Positions 27,024 to 36,474 are shown, counted from the first letter of the stretch. The stretch is 41,246 nucleotides of DNA from Actinomadura formosensis NBRC 14204 (GCF_001552155.1 NZ_BCQQ01000057.1:1-41246), one strand, 5' to 3'. Program-made: numbers and translations. Notes: a model not told the origin generated them from the letters alone.

Positions 27024-28457
27024 ATGAGCGGCGAGCGGCTGCGCAACTTTATCGGCGGCGAGTACGTGGACGCCAAGGACGGGCGGACGCTGGAGGTGGT
27101 CGACCCGAGCACCGGCGAGGCGTACGCGGAGGCGCCCGTGTCCGGCGCCGAGGACGTCGATGCCGCGTTCCGCGCGGCGGCCGACGCGTTCCCCGCTTGG
27201 CGCGACGCCACGCCGGGTGAGCGCAGCCTGGCGATGCTGCGGTTCGCGGACGCGGTCGAGGCACGGGCCGAGGACCTGGTGAAGGCCGAGGTCCGCGACA
27301 CCGGCAAGCCGGTCCAGCTGACCCTGGACGAGGAGGTGCCGCCGATGGTGGACAACCTCCGCTTCTTCGCCGGGGCCTCCCGCGTGCTGGAGGGCAAGGC
27401 GACCGGCGAGTACATGGCGGACCACACCTCCTCGATCCGGCGGGAGCCGATCGGGGTGTGTGCGCAGGTGACGCCCTGGAACTACCCGATGATGATGGCG
27501 GTCTGGAAGTTCGGGCCGGCGCTGGCGGCGGGCAACACCGTCGTGCTCAAGCCGTCGGAGACGACGCCGGCGAGCACGCTCATGCTGGCGGAGATCGCGG
27601 CCGAGGTCCTGCCGCCGGGCGTCTTCAACGTGGTCTGCGGCGACCGCGACACCGGACGCGCGCTGGTGGAGCACCCCACGCCGCAGATGGTGTCGATCAC
27701 CGGCAGCGTCCGGGCCGGCATGGAGGTCGCCGCGGCGGCGGCCAGGGATCTCAAGCGCGTGCACCTGGAGCTCGGCGGCAAGGCGCCCGTCATCGTCTTC
27801 GACGACGCGGACGTCGAGGCGGCGGCGACGGGCATCGCCGAGGCCGGCTACTTCAACGCGGGGCAGGACTGCACCGCCGCCACGCGCGTCCTGGTCGCCG
27901 AGCGGCTGCGGGGCGAGTTCACCGAGGCGCTCGTGGAGGCCGCCAAGGGCACCGCCGTCGGGCCGCCGAGCGACGCGGACGCCTTCTACGGGCCGGTGAA
28001 CAACGAGAACCAGCTCGCGCGCGTCCAGGGGTTCATCGACCGGGCGCCCGGCCACGCGAAGGTCCTGACCGGTGGCGAACGGGTCGGGGACCGCGGCTAC
28101 TTCTTCGCGCCCACCGTCGTCGGCGGCCTGAAGCAGGACGACGAGATGGTGCAGAACGAGGTGTTCGGGCCGGTCATCACCGTGCAGAGCTTCTCGGACG
28201 AGCAGCAGGCCATCGCGTGGGCCAACGGCGTCAAGTACGGCCTCGCCGCGAGCGTGTGGACGCAGAACCACGGCCGCGCCATGCGGATGAGCAAGGCACT
28301 GGACTTCGGCGCCGTGTGGGTCAACACCCACATACCCTTCGTGTCCGAAATGCCGCACGGCGGCTTCAAGCACTCCGGCTACGGCAAGGACATGTCGATG
28401 TACGGCATCGAGGACTACACCCGCATCAAGCACGTCATGCACTACATCGGCGGCTGA
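27024..28457 (+). CDS. Gamma-aminobutyraldehyde dehydrogenase
   Basis: NAD-dependent aldehyde dehydrogenase, 477 aa, probably oxidising 4-aminobutanal (from putrescine) to GABA. The catalytic motifs are present: PWNYP (Asn153), LELGGK (Glu249), GQDCTAATR (Cys283) and a C-terminal PHGGFKHSGYGKDMS. The DCTA context resembles the aminobutyraldehyde/betaine-aldehyde subgroup. ATG 27024 with GGAGGG 8 bp upstream. First gene of a five-gene transport run (27024-32575), 36 bp before the ATPase. Substrate assignment rests on context. Confidence 0.9.
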   Translation: MSGERLRNFIGGEYVDAKDGRTLEVVDPSTGEAYAEAPVSGAEDVDAAFRAAADAFPAWRDATPGERSLAMLRFADAVEARAEDLVKAEVRDTGKPVQLTLDEEVPPMVDNLRFFAGASRVLEGKATGEYMADHTSSIRREPIGVCAQVTPWNYPMMMAVWKFGPALAAGNTVVLKPSETTPASTLMLAEIAAEVLPPGVFNVVCGDRDTGRALVEHPTPQMVSITGSVRAGMEVAAAAARDLKRVHLELGGKAPVIVFDDADVEAAATGIAEAGYFNAGQDCTAATRVLVAERLRGEFTEALVEAAKGTAVGPPSDADAFYGPVNNENQLARVQGFIDRAPGHAKVLTGGERVGDRGYFFAPTVVGGLKQDDEMVQNEVFGPVITVQSFSDEQQAIAWANGVKYGLAASVWTQNHGRAMRMSKALDFGAVWVNTHIPFVSEMPHGGFKHSGYGKDMSMYGIEDYTRIKHVMHYIGG

Positions 28458-28492
28458 CCACCGCCGCCCGAGCCCGTGAAGGAAGACCCGCC

Positions 28493-29644
28493 ATGACCGA
28501 GACCCAGCAGGCCCCGGCGCGCGACGACCCGGGTCGCGCAGTTCCCGCCATCGAGCTCACGGGAGTGGAGAAGGCGTATTACGCCCATGGCGAGACCGTG
28601 GCCGCGGTCCGCGGTGTCGACCTGGAGATCGGGCAGGGGGAGTTCTTCTCCCTGCTCGGCCCGTCCGGCTGCGGCAAGACGACGACCATGCGCATGATCG
28701 CCGGCTTCGAGGAGCCGACGGCGGGCGCCGTCCACTTGCACGGCCAGGACGTCACGGGTGTGTCACCCAACCGGCGCGACGTGAACATGGTGTTCCAGTC
28801 GTACGCGCTGTTCCCGCACATGAGCGTCTTCGAGAACGTCGCGTTCGGCCTGCGCCGGCGCGGCGTTCCGAAGGCGGACATCACGCGGCGGGTGGGGGAG
28901 ATGCTGGACATCGTCGACTTGGCGGGGCGGGAGCGGCGCCGCCCCGCCGAGTTGTCCGGCGGCCAGCAGCAGCGGGTCGCGCTGGCCCGCGCGCTGGTGA
29001 ACCGGCCGCGCGCCCTGCTGCTGGACGAGCCGCTGGGGGCGCTGGACCTGAAGCTCCGCCAGGCGATGCAGGTCGAGCTGAAACGCATCCAGCGCGAGGT
29101 CGGCATCACGTTCGTGTACGTGACGCACGACCAGAGCGAGGCCCTGACCATGTCGGACCGCATCGCCGTCATGAACGACGGGCTGATCGAGCAGCTCGGC
29201 ACGCCGCGGGAGATCTACGAGCATCCCGCGTCCCGGTTCGTGGCCGGGTTCATCGGGACGTCCAACCTGCTCGACGGCGAGGTCGCCGAGATGGGGCAGG
29301 GCACCGCGGTGATCTCCTACGGGCCGGATGGGCGGATCGAGGTCCCGGTGCGCGACGGGGTGAAGGTCGCGGCGGGGCAGCGGCTGGAGCTGACCATCCG
29401 CCCGGAGAAGATCGACATCGGGCTGGACAAGCCGGCCGACGGGCTGTGCGCCGTCCGCGGCACCGTGACCGAGGTCGTCTACCTCGGGACGTCGACGAGC
29501 TACAACATCACCACCCACACCGGCGCCGATGTCGTGGTCTTCCTGCAGAACGCCACGTCCGCCGATGACATCGCCACCCGCGGCGACAGTGTCTGGCTGT
29601 CGTGGGAGCCGCGTCACTCTTACGCCATAGGAGCCCCCCAGTGA
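28493..29644 (+). CDS. potA: Polyamine ABC transporter ATPase (PotA-type)
   Basis: 383 aa. Walker A GPSGCGKTT (56-64), Q-loop FQSYALFPHM, signature LSGGQQQRV (154-162), Walker B LLLDEPLGALD (175-185), H-loop VTHDQSEALTM, and a C-terminal TOBE domain (~245-380), the arrangement of spermidine/putrescine importers. ATG 28493 with GGAAG ~8 bp upstream. The stop overlaps the start of the solute-binding protein (GTGA at 29641-29644). Confidence 0.93.
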   Translation: MTETQQAPARDDPGRAVPAIELTGVEKAYYAHGETVAAVRGVDLEIGQGEFFSLLGPSGCGKTTTMRMIAGFEEPTAGAVHLHGQDVTGVSPNRRDVNMVFQSYALFPHMSVFENVAFGLRRRGVPKADITRRVGEMLDIVDLAGRERRRPAELSGGQQQRVALARALVNRPRALLLDEPLGALDLKLRQAMQVELKRIQREVGITFVYVTHDQSEALTMSDRIAVMNDGLIEQLGTPREIYEHPASRFVAGFIGTSNLLDGEVAEMGQGTAVISYGPDGRIEVPVRDGVKVAAGQRLELTIRPEKIDIGLDKPADGLCAVRGTVTEVVYLGTSTSYNITTHTGADVVVFLQNATSADDIATRGDSVWLSWEPRHSYAIGAPQ

Positions 29645-30885
29645 GCAGCATCGACCCCGCTTTCCTGCGCGGCCTCACCCGCCCCCGCCTGGCACGTTCC
29701 AGTTATGCCCGCAGGGACGTCCTCCGGATGATGGGCGCGGCCGGTGCGGGACTCGCCCTGTCGGCCTGCGGCGTGCAGGGGCAGGGCGGCAAGGAGAAGG
29801 TCAGCCAGAGCGACGTCCAGAAATACTGGGCGGGCAAGACGAGGAACGGCCGGCTCAACTGGGCGAACTGGCCGGGCTACATGCAGGACGACCGCGAGAC
29901 GATCAAGGCGTTCGAGAAGGAGACCGGCATCAGGGTGACCTACAAGGAGGTCATCCAGGAGATGGCGCCGTGGTTCGGCAAGATCCAGGCGCCGCTGGCG
30001 GCGGGCCAGTCCATCGGCTTCGACCTGATGATCATGACGAACGGCATCCAGTTGGAGCAGTGCCGCCAGCTCGGCTACCTGGCGCCGCTCGACCTGTCGA
30101 AGCTGAGGAACTTCCAGGCGAACGCGGGCGAGGCGTTCAAGAACCCGTCCTACGACCCGGGCAACGCCCACACGATCCCCTACGAGTCGGGCGTGACCGG
30201 CATCGCGTACAACACCAAGTACGTCAAGGAGGAGATCACCAGCATCGCCCAGCTCTTCGACCCGAAGTACAAGGGCAAGGTCGGCATGCTGGGCGACTCG
30301 CAGGAACTCGGCAACTTCGGGATGTTCCTGCTCGGCATCGACCCGGAGAAGTCGACGAAGGCCGACTGGGAGAAGGCCGCCGAGAAGCTCCGCGAGCAGC
30401 GCGACAAGGGCATCGTCCGCAAGTACTACAGCCAGGACTACGTCGATGCCGTCAGCAAGGGCGACGTGTGGCTGACGATGGCGTGGTCCGGTGACGTCTA
30501 CAGCCTGACGAGCCCGGACGTGAAGTTCGTGGTGCCCAAGGAGGGCGGCACGATCTGGACCGACAACCTGTGCATCCCGAAGACCGCCGAGAACCCGGTG
30601 GACGCGCTGACCCTCATGGACTGGCTGTACGTCCCGGAGAACAACGTCCCGCTGACCGAGTTCATCAACTACATGCCGCCGATCCCGTCCACCCAGCGGC
30701 TCATCGCGCAGAAGGCGGAGAAGGCCACCGGGTCGCAGAAGAGGGACCTGACCCGGCTGAGCACCAGCCCGCTGATCTTCCCGTCCGAGAGCGACCTGGC
30801 CCGGCTGCGGCACTACCGGCGGCTCACCCAGGCCGAGGAGCCCGAGTACCAGAAGATCTTCGAACCCATCGCCAAGGGGTCGTGA
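29641..30885 (+). CDS. potD: Polyamine ABC transporter substrate-binding lipoprotein (PotD-type)
   Basis: 414 aa. The N-terminus has ARRDVLRM, a possible Tat motif, followed by GAAGAGLALSACG with lipobox Cys43, so it is probably a lipoprotein at the outer face of the membrane. The mature part is of the extracellular binding-protein class, with WANWPGYM and ETGIRVTYKEV and a long polar tail. GTG 29641 overlaps the ATPase stop. The gene order ATPase-binding protein-two permeases matches pot operons. Ligand not shown by sequence. Confidence 0.9.
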   Translation: MSSIDPAFLRGLTRPRLARSSYARRDVLRMMGAAGAGLALSACGVQGQGGKEKVSQSDVQKYWAGKTRNGRLNWANWPGYMQDDRETIKAFEKETGIRVTYKEVIQEMAPWFGKIQAPLAAGQSIGFDLMIMTNGIQLEQCRQLGYLAPLDLSKLRNFQANAGEAFKNPSYDPGNAHTIPYESGVTGIAYNTKYVKEEITSIAQLFDPKYKGKVGMLGDSQELGNFGMFLLGIDPEKSTKADWEKAAEKLREQRDKGIVRKYYSQDYVDAVSKGDVWLTMAWSGDVYSLTSPDVKFVVPKEGGTIWTDNLCIPKTAENPVDALTLMDWLYVPENNVPLTEFINYMPPIPSTQRLIAQKAEKATGSQKRDLTRLSTSPLIFPSESDLARLRHYRRLTQAEEPEYQKIFEPIAKGS

Positions 30886-31748
30886 TGGCGCGCGGACGGG
30901 GGCGGCTCGCGCCGTACCTCATGATCCTGCCGAGCGGGCTGTGGATGGCGGTGTTCTTCCTCATCCCGATGGTCTTGATGGTGTCCCTGTCGCTGCAGAC
31001 GGGCAACCTCATCGAGGGGTTCCGGCAGACGTTCCACTGGCAGAACTACACCGACGGGCTGAACACCTACGGCGACAAGTTCGTCCGGTCGCTCTGGTAC
31101 GGGCTCCTGGCGACGGTCGCGTGCATCGCGCTCGCCTACCCGGCCGCGTACTGGATCGCGTTCCGCGGCGGACGGCACAAGTCGACGTACCTGTTCCTGC
31201 TCCTGCTCCCGTACTTCGTGTCGTTCATCCTGCGGACGGTGTCGTGGAAGCTCGTGCTGACCGACAACGGGCCGATCCTCGGGCCGCTGCGCGGCAGCGG
31301 GATCCTGCCGAAGGACTTCCACATCCTCGACACCAGCGTCGCGGTGGTGTCCGGGCTCGCCTACAACTTCCTGCCGTTCATGGTGCTGCCGATCTACGTG
31401 GCGCTGGAGCGGATCGACCACCGGGTGGTCGAGGCGGCCTACGACCTGTACGCGAGCCGGCTCCAGGCGTTCACGCGGGTGATCCTGCCGCTGTCGCTGC
31501 CCGGTGTGTTCGCCGGCGTGATCATGACGTTCGTGCCGGTGTCGTCGGACTACGTCAACGCCGAGGTCCTCGGCGGACCGCAGAACACCATGATCGGCAA
31601 CGTGATCCAGACCGAGTACTTCAACAACAGCGCCTACCCGATGGCGTCGGCGCTGTCGTTCTCGCTGATGGCGATCCTGCTCGTCGGCATCTTCGCCTAC
31701 GCGCGCACCCTCGGCACACAGGACGTTCTGGAGGCGGCGGGACGATGA
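30885..31748 (+). CDS. potB: Polyamine ABC transporter permease (PotB-type)
   Basis: 287 aa with six transmembrane helices and the EAA loop at VEAAYDLYASRLQAFTRVI, in the position used to contact PotA. The ATG at 30885 overlaps the binding-protein stop (TGATG). It ends in ATGA, sharing bases with the next permease. Uptake partner of PotC. Confidence 0.92.
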   Translation: MARGRGRLAPYLMILPSGLWMAVFFLIPMVLMVSLSLQTGNLIEGFRQTFHWQNYTDGLNTYGDKFVRSLWYGLLATVACIALAYPAAYWIAFRGGRHKSTYLFLLLLPYFVSFILRTVSWKLVLTDNGPILGPLRGSGILPKDFHILDTSVAVVSGLAYNFLPFMVLPIYVALERIDHRVVEAAYDLYASRLQAFTRVILPLSLPGVFAGVIMTFVPVSSDYVNAEVLGGPQNTMIGNVIQTEYFNNSAYPMASALSFSLMAILLVGIFAYARTLGTQDVLEAAGR

Positions 31749-32575
31749 CGACGCTCACCACCACGAAGACCCCGGTACGGGGCCGTCCGGCCCGCCCGAA
31801 ACGCCGGATCTCCGGCCTGCACGCCTACACGCTCGCGCTGATCGCCTGGCTGATCCTGCCCATCGCGATCATGATCCTGTTCGGGTTCAACGACACCCGC
31901 AGCAAGCAGAACTTCGAGTGGCAGGGCTTCACGCTCAAGTGGTACGCCCACCTGTTCGACAAGGGCGACCTCACCACCGCGGTGATCAACTCGCTGACGA
32001 TCGCGCTGCTCAGCACGCTCATCACCACGATCCTCGGGACGTTCGCGGGCCTCGCGCTCGGCCGGTACCGGTTCCGCGGCAAGGGCTCGACGAACCTCGT
32101 GCTGTTCATGGCGATCTCCTGCCCGGAGATCGTGATGGGCGCGTCGCTGCTGTCGATGTTCGTCACGTTCAACCTGCCGCGCGGCTACCTGACGATCCTC
32201 GTCGCGCACGTGATGTTCTCCATCGCGTTCGTCGCGGTGACCGTCCGGGCCCGCGTCGTCGGCCTCGACCCGGCGGTGGAGGAGGCGGCGCAGGACCTCG
32301 GGGCCGGGCCGTGGACCCGGTTCCGCCTGGTCACCCTGCCGATGATCATGCCGGGTGTGGTCGCGGGCGCGCTGCTGGCGTTCGTGCTGTCCATCGACGA
32401 CTTCATCATCACCAACTTCACCAGCGGCTCCACCATCACGTTCCCGCTGTGGATCTACGGCTCGACCCGGACGGGAACGCCGCCGCAGGTCAACGTGATG
32501 GGAACGCTCATCTTCGCGGTCGGCATCGTGATCGCGGTCGTCTCCGCACGGCGCAACATGCGCGCGCCGCGCTGA
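31745..32575 (+). CDS. potC: Polyamine ABC transporter permease (PotC-type)
   Basis: 276 aa, six transmembrane helices. An EAA-type loop is visible at VEEAAQDLGAGPWTRFRLV. A basic N-terminus (residues 1-25) precedes the first helix. Start overlaps the PotB stop. A 21-bp gap separates it from the FAD oxidase, so all five genes and the oxidase are likely one transcript. Confidence 0.92.
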   Translation: MTTLTTTKTPVRGRPARPKRRISGLHAYTLALIAWLILPIAIMILFGFNDTRSKQNFEWQGFTLKWYAHLFDKGDLTTAVINSLTIALLSTLITTILGTFAGLALGRYRFRGKGSTNLVLFMAISCPEIVMGASLLSMFVTFNLPRGYLTILVAHVMFSIAFVAVTVRARVVGLDPAVEEAAQDLGAGPWTRFRLVTLPMIMPGVVAGALLAFVLSIDDFIITNFTSGSTITFPLWIYGSTRTGTPPQVNVMGTLIFAVGIVIAVVSARRNMRAPR

Positions 32576-32596
32576 CGACGTCCGCCGGAGGACGAC

Positions 32597-34009
32597 ATGG
32601 ACGTTCAGAAGGCGCTCGCCGACGCCGAGCCGAAGCCGTACTGGCTGCAGGACCCGGCCCGTCCCGGGGCCGGGTCCCCGCTGGAGGGCGCGCGGGAGTG
32701 CGACCTCGCCGTCATCGGCGGCGGGTACAGCGGCCTGTGGGCGGCCCTGCTGGCCAAGGAGCGCGACCCGTCGCTGGATGTGATCGTGTTGGAGGCCGGC
32801 CGGATCGGCGGTGCCGCGTCCGGCCGCAACGGCGGGTTCTGCGCCGCCAGCCTCACCCACGGGCTGCAGAACGGCATCGGCCGCTGGCCGGACGACATGC
32901 ACACGCTCGAACGCCTCGGCTGGGACAATCTCCGCGCCATCGGCGACACGCTCACCCGGTACGGCATCGACGCCGAATGGGAACCCACCGGGGAACTGAG
33001 CGTCGCCACCGAGGAATGGCAGGTGCCCGCCCTGGAGGAGGCGGCGGAGACGGCGATCGAGCTCGGCTGGGAGCCCGTGCTGCTCGACCGGGACGCCGTC
33101 CGCGCCGAGGTCGACTCGCCGACCTACCTCGCCGGCCTCTGGGACCCGGACGCCACCGCGATGGTGCATCCCGCCAAGCTCGCCTGGGGCCTCGCGGACG
33201 CCTGCCGTTCCCTCGGCGTCCGCGTCTTCGAGAACACCGGCATCACGGGCCTGCGCTCCGGGATCCGCGGGCTCCACCTGACCGCGCGCCACGGCGCCGT
33301 GGTCACCGCCCGGCGGGTGGTCCTCGGGACGGGCGCGTTCCCGCCGCTGCTGAAGCGCCTGCGCGGCTTCGTCGTCCCCGTGTACGACTACGCGCTCATG
33401 ACCGAACCGCTCACCGCCGCCCAGCGCGAGGCGATCGGCTGGAAGAACCGACAGGGCATCGGAGACAGCGCCAACCAGTTCCACTACTACCGGCTCACCG
33501 CGGACGACCGGATCCTGTGGGGCGGCTACGACGCCATATACCACTACGGCAACGCGATACGTTCCGACCTGGAACAGCGTCCCGCCACGTTCGGCACCCT
33601 CGCCCGGCACTTCTACGAAACGTTCCCCCAGCTCGAAGACGTCCGCTTCACCAACGCCTGGGGCGGTGTCATCGACACGTGCAGCCGCTTCTGCGCGTTC
33701 TTCGGGACGGCCTACGACGGCAGGCTCGCGTACGCGGCCGGCTACACCGGCCTTGGCGTCGGAGCCACCCGCTTCGGCGCGGACGTCATGCTCGACCTCC
33801 TGCACGTCGGCCTCGCACCTGGTGAGGAGACCGAGCGGACCCGGCTGAAGATGGTGCGGACCAAGCCCGTCCCGTTCCCGCCCGAACCGCTCCGGTACGG
33901 CGTGATCGAACTGACCCGGCGCGAGATCGCCCGCGCCGACCGCAACGCCGGCCGCCGCGGCCTCTGGCTTCACACCCTCGACCGCCTCGGCCTCGGCTTC
34001 GATTCGTGA
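32597..34009 (+). CDS. FAD-dependent amine oxidase (gamma-glutamylputrescine oxidase-like)
   Basis: 470 aa DAO-family flavoprotein with the nucleotide-binding LAVIGGGYSGLWAA (38-50) and the downstream ASGRNGGFC flavin-contact segment typical of PuuB-like oxidases. It likely oxidises a polyamine or its glutamyl conjugate to the aldehyde that the dehydrogenase consumes. No transaminase or glutamylputrescine ligase is seen in the window, so the route is inferred. ATG 32597 with GGAGGA upstream. It ends 1 bp before the convergent PH-domain gene's stop. Confidence 0.85.
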   Translation: MDVQKALADAEPKPYWLQDPARPGAGSPLEGARECDLAVIGGGYSGLWAALLAKERDPSLDVIVLEAGRIGGAASGRNGGFCAASLTHGLQNGIGRWPDDMHTLERLGWDNLRAIGDTLTRYGIDAEWEPTGELSVATEEWQVPALEEAAETAIELGWEPVLLDRDAVRAEVDSPTYLAGLWDPDATAMVHPAKLAWGLADACRSLGVRVFENTGITGLRSGIRGLHLTARHGAVVTARRVVLGTGAFPPLLKRLRGFVVPVYDYALMTEPLTAAQREAIGWKNRQGIGDSANQFHYYRLTADDRILWGGYDAIYHYGNAIRSDLEQRPATFGTLARHFYETFPQLEDVRFTNAWGGVIDTCSRFCAFFGTAYDGRLAYAAGYTGLGVGATRFGADVMLDLLHVGLAPGEETERTRLKMVRTKPVPFPPEPLRYGVIELTRREIARADRNAGRRGLWLHTLDRLGLGFDS

Positions 34010-34010
34010 G

Positions 34011-34529
34011 TCAGTCGGGGGAGGCGTCGGTCGTCCCGAAGATCACTGAGGAGATCTCCAGGTAGAGCTGCTCGGGGTACGGCATGAAGTTGATGCTCTG
34101 GAGCCACTGCTTCTGGCCCGCGGACTCGGTGCGGAACTCGCCGTAGCCGAGCATCCGGCCGAGCATGGACCGGTTCAGCGCGATGTCGGTGAGCTTGGTC
34201 AGCGGCATCATCACGACGTTCCGGTTGAACACGCCGCTGATCACCATGACCCGGTGCTCGGTGACCAGGAAGAACTCCAACGACCAGGCGATGACCTTCC
34301 AGACCAGGTAGGCGATGGCGATCAGCCACAGCCACCAGATCCAGGCCGCGCCGGTGACCGCGCTGACCGCGCCGCACACGATGAGCCCGGCGACGACGGC
34401 GGAGACCGGCACGAGCAGGACGGCGGGGTGCCGGCGCACCGCGATGACCCGTCCCTCGTAGGCCATCAGGTACTTGTCGACGGTGCGCGACGAGTTGTCG
34501 CGGTGAACGATCATGTCCTGCAGATTCAC
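34011..34529 (-). CDS. PH-domain membrane protein (bPH2/YdbS-like)
   Basis: 172 aa from GTG 34529, which has GAGGACG 8 bp upstream; an ATG at 34514 would shorten it by five residues. Two adjacent hydrophobic segments (LLVPVSAVVAGLIVCGAVSAV and WIWWLWLIAIAYLVWKVIAW) precede a bacterial PH domain (~88-160) with YGEFRTESAGQKQWL. A cytoplasmic PH domain anchored by two helices is typical of DUF304-type proteins. Function unknown. Confidence 0.82.
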   Translation of the reverse strand: MNLQDMIVHRDNSSRTVDKYLMAYEGRVIAVRRHPAVLLVPVSAVVAGLIVCGAVSAVTGAAWIWWLWLIAIAYLVWKVIAWSLEFFLVTEHRVMVISGVFNRNVVMMPLTKLTDIALNRSMLGRMLGYGEFRTESAGQKQWLQSINFMPYPEQLYLEISSVIFGTTDASPD

Positions 34530-34658
34530 GGCGGCGTCCTCGTCATGATCCGGTTGGTCCCAACGGTAGCCGACGGCGCGCCGGCCGCGCAGGGGGCCGC
34601 GTGGTAAGGGCTCTGGGGTCGTAAGGGATCTTGTCGGCGGAAGGCCGGGCGCCCGAAG

Positions 34659-35243
34659 ATGGGCGCCATGGAGTTCGCTCCGGACGTGACGGCGCGCCCC
34701 GTCTGGCGGCTGCTGCTGCGGGGCCTCGGCGTGTACCTGCCGGGCTGGGAGATGCCGGCGGGCGTGCTGCACGTCCGGGACACGGCGGCGGCCGGCGGGT
34801 TCGGGCCGCCCGCCTACCTGGACGGCGGCGCCGGGTTCGGCATCCAGATCCCGGACCGCCGCCGGGGCCTGGAACCGGACCGGGAGATCTACGTCCGCGG
34901 CCGGGAGAACCCGAGCTTCGGCATCGTCGTCGCGGGCCCGGCCGCGGCGATCGGCAGCCGGGTCGTGGACGCCGGCGTGCTGCTGCGGTTCGCGCGCCGG
35001 CTGACGTTCGAGGAGCTGTTCGACACCCGCGACGCCGGCTCCGTCCCGTACGCGGTGCGCGGTGCGCGGGCGGTGGAGAACGTGGTGTTCCTCGACCGCG
35101 CGGCCGGGATCGGGCTGTGCGCCGAGGTCGACCCGCTCACCCGCGCCGCCGCCTGCCCGCTGTACGTGCGCATGGGAAGCCCGGCGGAGCGGACCGTGCG
35201 AACCTACGGGGCGCCCCGCCCTACGGGCCGGCCCAGCCGGTGA
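34659..35243 (+). CDS. Hypothetical protein, convergent with coiled-coil gene
   Basis: 194 aa from ATG 34659 (MGAMEF); a second ATG at 34668 has GAAG 9 bp upstream. No domain recognised and no signal or transmembrane segment; basic, Gly/Ala-rich, with RVVDAGVLLRFARRLTFEEL. The C-terminus overlaps the 3' end of the opposite-strand coiled-coil gene by 23 bp (35221-35243). Codon usage looks native. Its stop and that of its neighbour lie inside each other's coding sequence. Confidence 0.6.
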   Translation: MGAMEFAPDVTARPVWRLLLRGLGVYLPGWEMPAGVLHVRDTAAAGGFGPPAYLDGGAGFGIQIPDRRRGLEPDREIYVRGRENPSFGIVVAGPAAAIGSRVVDAGVLLRFARRLTFEELFDTRDAGSVPYAVRGARAVENVVFLDRAAGIGLCAEVDPLTRAAACPLYVRMGSPAERTVRTYGAPRPTGRPSR

Positions 35244-36408
35244 GGTCCCACAGCTGATGGGACGGCAGCCGCCGCAGCCGGACGGCCGCGGCGGCCGGAT
35301 CCCAGAACACCTCGTCACTCTCCAGCTCCAGTGACTGCGCGGCGGTCAGCACGGCGCACAGCAGTTCGCCGCGCGTCCGGACGGCCAGGAGCGGGCCGAT
35401 CTGCGCGACGGCGCCGGAGCACTCCGCGAGCGTCCGCAGGAGGGCCTTGAGCGCGACCTCGTCCTCGGGCGGGCGCGCCGGCCTCACCCCGGACGGGACG
35501 CCGGGCTCCACCCGGGCCAGGCCGTGCCCGGACCCGCGGGCGCCGCCCCCCGGCAGGTCGGCGCCCGTGGAGATGAGCAGCGCGCTGAACACGCCGGCGA
35601 GGTCCTCGCAGGCATGCCCGCCGAGGAAGTAGCGGCGGCGTCCGGGGGAGCCGGGCGCCGGGTCGTCCGCGCCCTCCGCCGTGCGGAACCGGACGTTCAG
35701 CCGGCTCGCGCGGACGCACCGCTCGTACACCTCGCAGAGGATGTCCTCCAACTGGCCGTCGCGGGTCCAGAGCCGCCCGGTGGCGGTGACGGCGTCGCCG
35801 GGCGCGCGGGGACGCCCGGTGAGCGCGGCGGTGACGGTGCCGTCCAGCTCGCCCTCGGTGAACTGCAGCAACTCGGCGACGATGTCCTCGACGTCCTCCA
35901 GCGTGCGGGTGAGGGTGCGCTGCAGCTCCAGGATCTGCGTGCCGCCGCGTTCGAGGTCGGCGAGCCGTTCGAGGGCCGCGTCGACCTTCCCGGCGGCCGT
36001 GCCGGCGTGCGCGCGGGTGACGGTGCGCACCGACGTCTCGACCTCGCCGAGCTTGCGGCGCAGCGCGGCCAGCGTGATCCGCTGCTGCTCCAGCTCGTGC
36101 AGCCGTCCCGCCTGCGCGCGCAGGTGGTCGTCGGCCCGGTGGACGAGGCCCGCCAGCTCCTCGACCTGCCCGGTGTTGCGCCGGAGCCGGTCATCGAGCG
36201 CGGGCAGTACGTCCTGCTTGACCCGCGCCAGCTCGGCGGTGAGCCGCTCGCCGACCGTGACCAGGACGTTGTTCTGCTTGGTGACCTGGTCGTTCAGCTC
36301 CTCGATCCGCCGGGTGAACGCGTCGGCCTGGTCGCGGCTCTGCTTGCCCGCGTACAGTTCGAGCGCCCCCACCACGACGCACATCACCACCAGGATGACG
36401 GTCGTCAT
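35221..36408 (-). CDS. Membrane-anchored coiled-coil protein, unknown function
   Basis: 395 aa. The N-terminus TVILVVMCVVVGALELYAG is a single membrane anchor or uncleaved signal. Residues ~28-200 are a long charged coiled coil rich in Glu/Arg/Leu, including TLAALRRKLGEVETSVRTV. The C-terminal ~195 residues form a globular part with YFLGGHACEDLAGVF and LAVRTRGELLCAVLTA; I do not recognise it. ATG 36408 with GAGGAG 6 bp upstream. A possible operator (36450-36474) overlaps its promoter region. Confidence 0.75.
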   Translation of the reverse strand: MTTVILVVMCVVVGALELYAGKQSRDQADAFTRRIEELNDQVTKQNNVLVTVGERLTAELARVKQDVLPALDDRLRRNTGQVEELAGLVHRADDHLRAQAGRLHELEQQRITLAALRRKLGEVETSVRTVTRAHAGTAAGKVDAALERLADLERGGTQILELQRTLTRTLEDVEDIVAELLQFTEGELDGTVTAALTGRPRAPGDAVTATGRLWTRDGQLEDILCEVYERCVRASRLNVRFRTAEGADDPAPGSPGRRRYFLGGHACEDLAGVFSALLISTGADLPGGGARGSGHGLARVEPGVPSGVRPARPPEDEVALKALLRTLAECSGAVAQIGPLLAVRTRGELLCAVLTAAQSLELESDEVFWDPAAAAVRLRRLPSHQLWDLTGWAGP

Positions 36409-36449
36409 GGCACTCCTCGGGGCGTGACGGCGATCGCCGGATCCAGTTT

Positions 36450-36474
36450 TGATCGCGACCATAACTTGCGATCA
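36450..36474 (-). promoter_or_regulatory. Inverted repeat near the coiled-coil gene promoter
   Basis: TGATCGC (36450-36456) and GCGATCA (36468-36474), spacer 11 nt. On the - strand a TATGGT -10-like hexamer falls within the spacer, so binding would block it. An imperfect inverted repeat ACGTAACCGA/TCGGTTGCGT (36494-36503 with 36556-36565) lies further upstream. Confidence 0.35.

Noticed and set aside
26943..28442. - strand open frame opposite the aldehyde dehydrogenase
   Set aside because: Antisense of a clear ALDH with catalytic residues; shadow.
31697..33973. Long - strand open frame opposite PotC and the FAD oxidase
   Set aside because: Antisense shadow: composition dominated by Ala/Arg/Glu/Val and no family motif, opposite well-supported genes.
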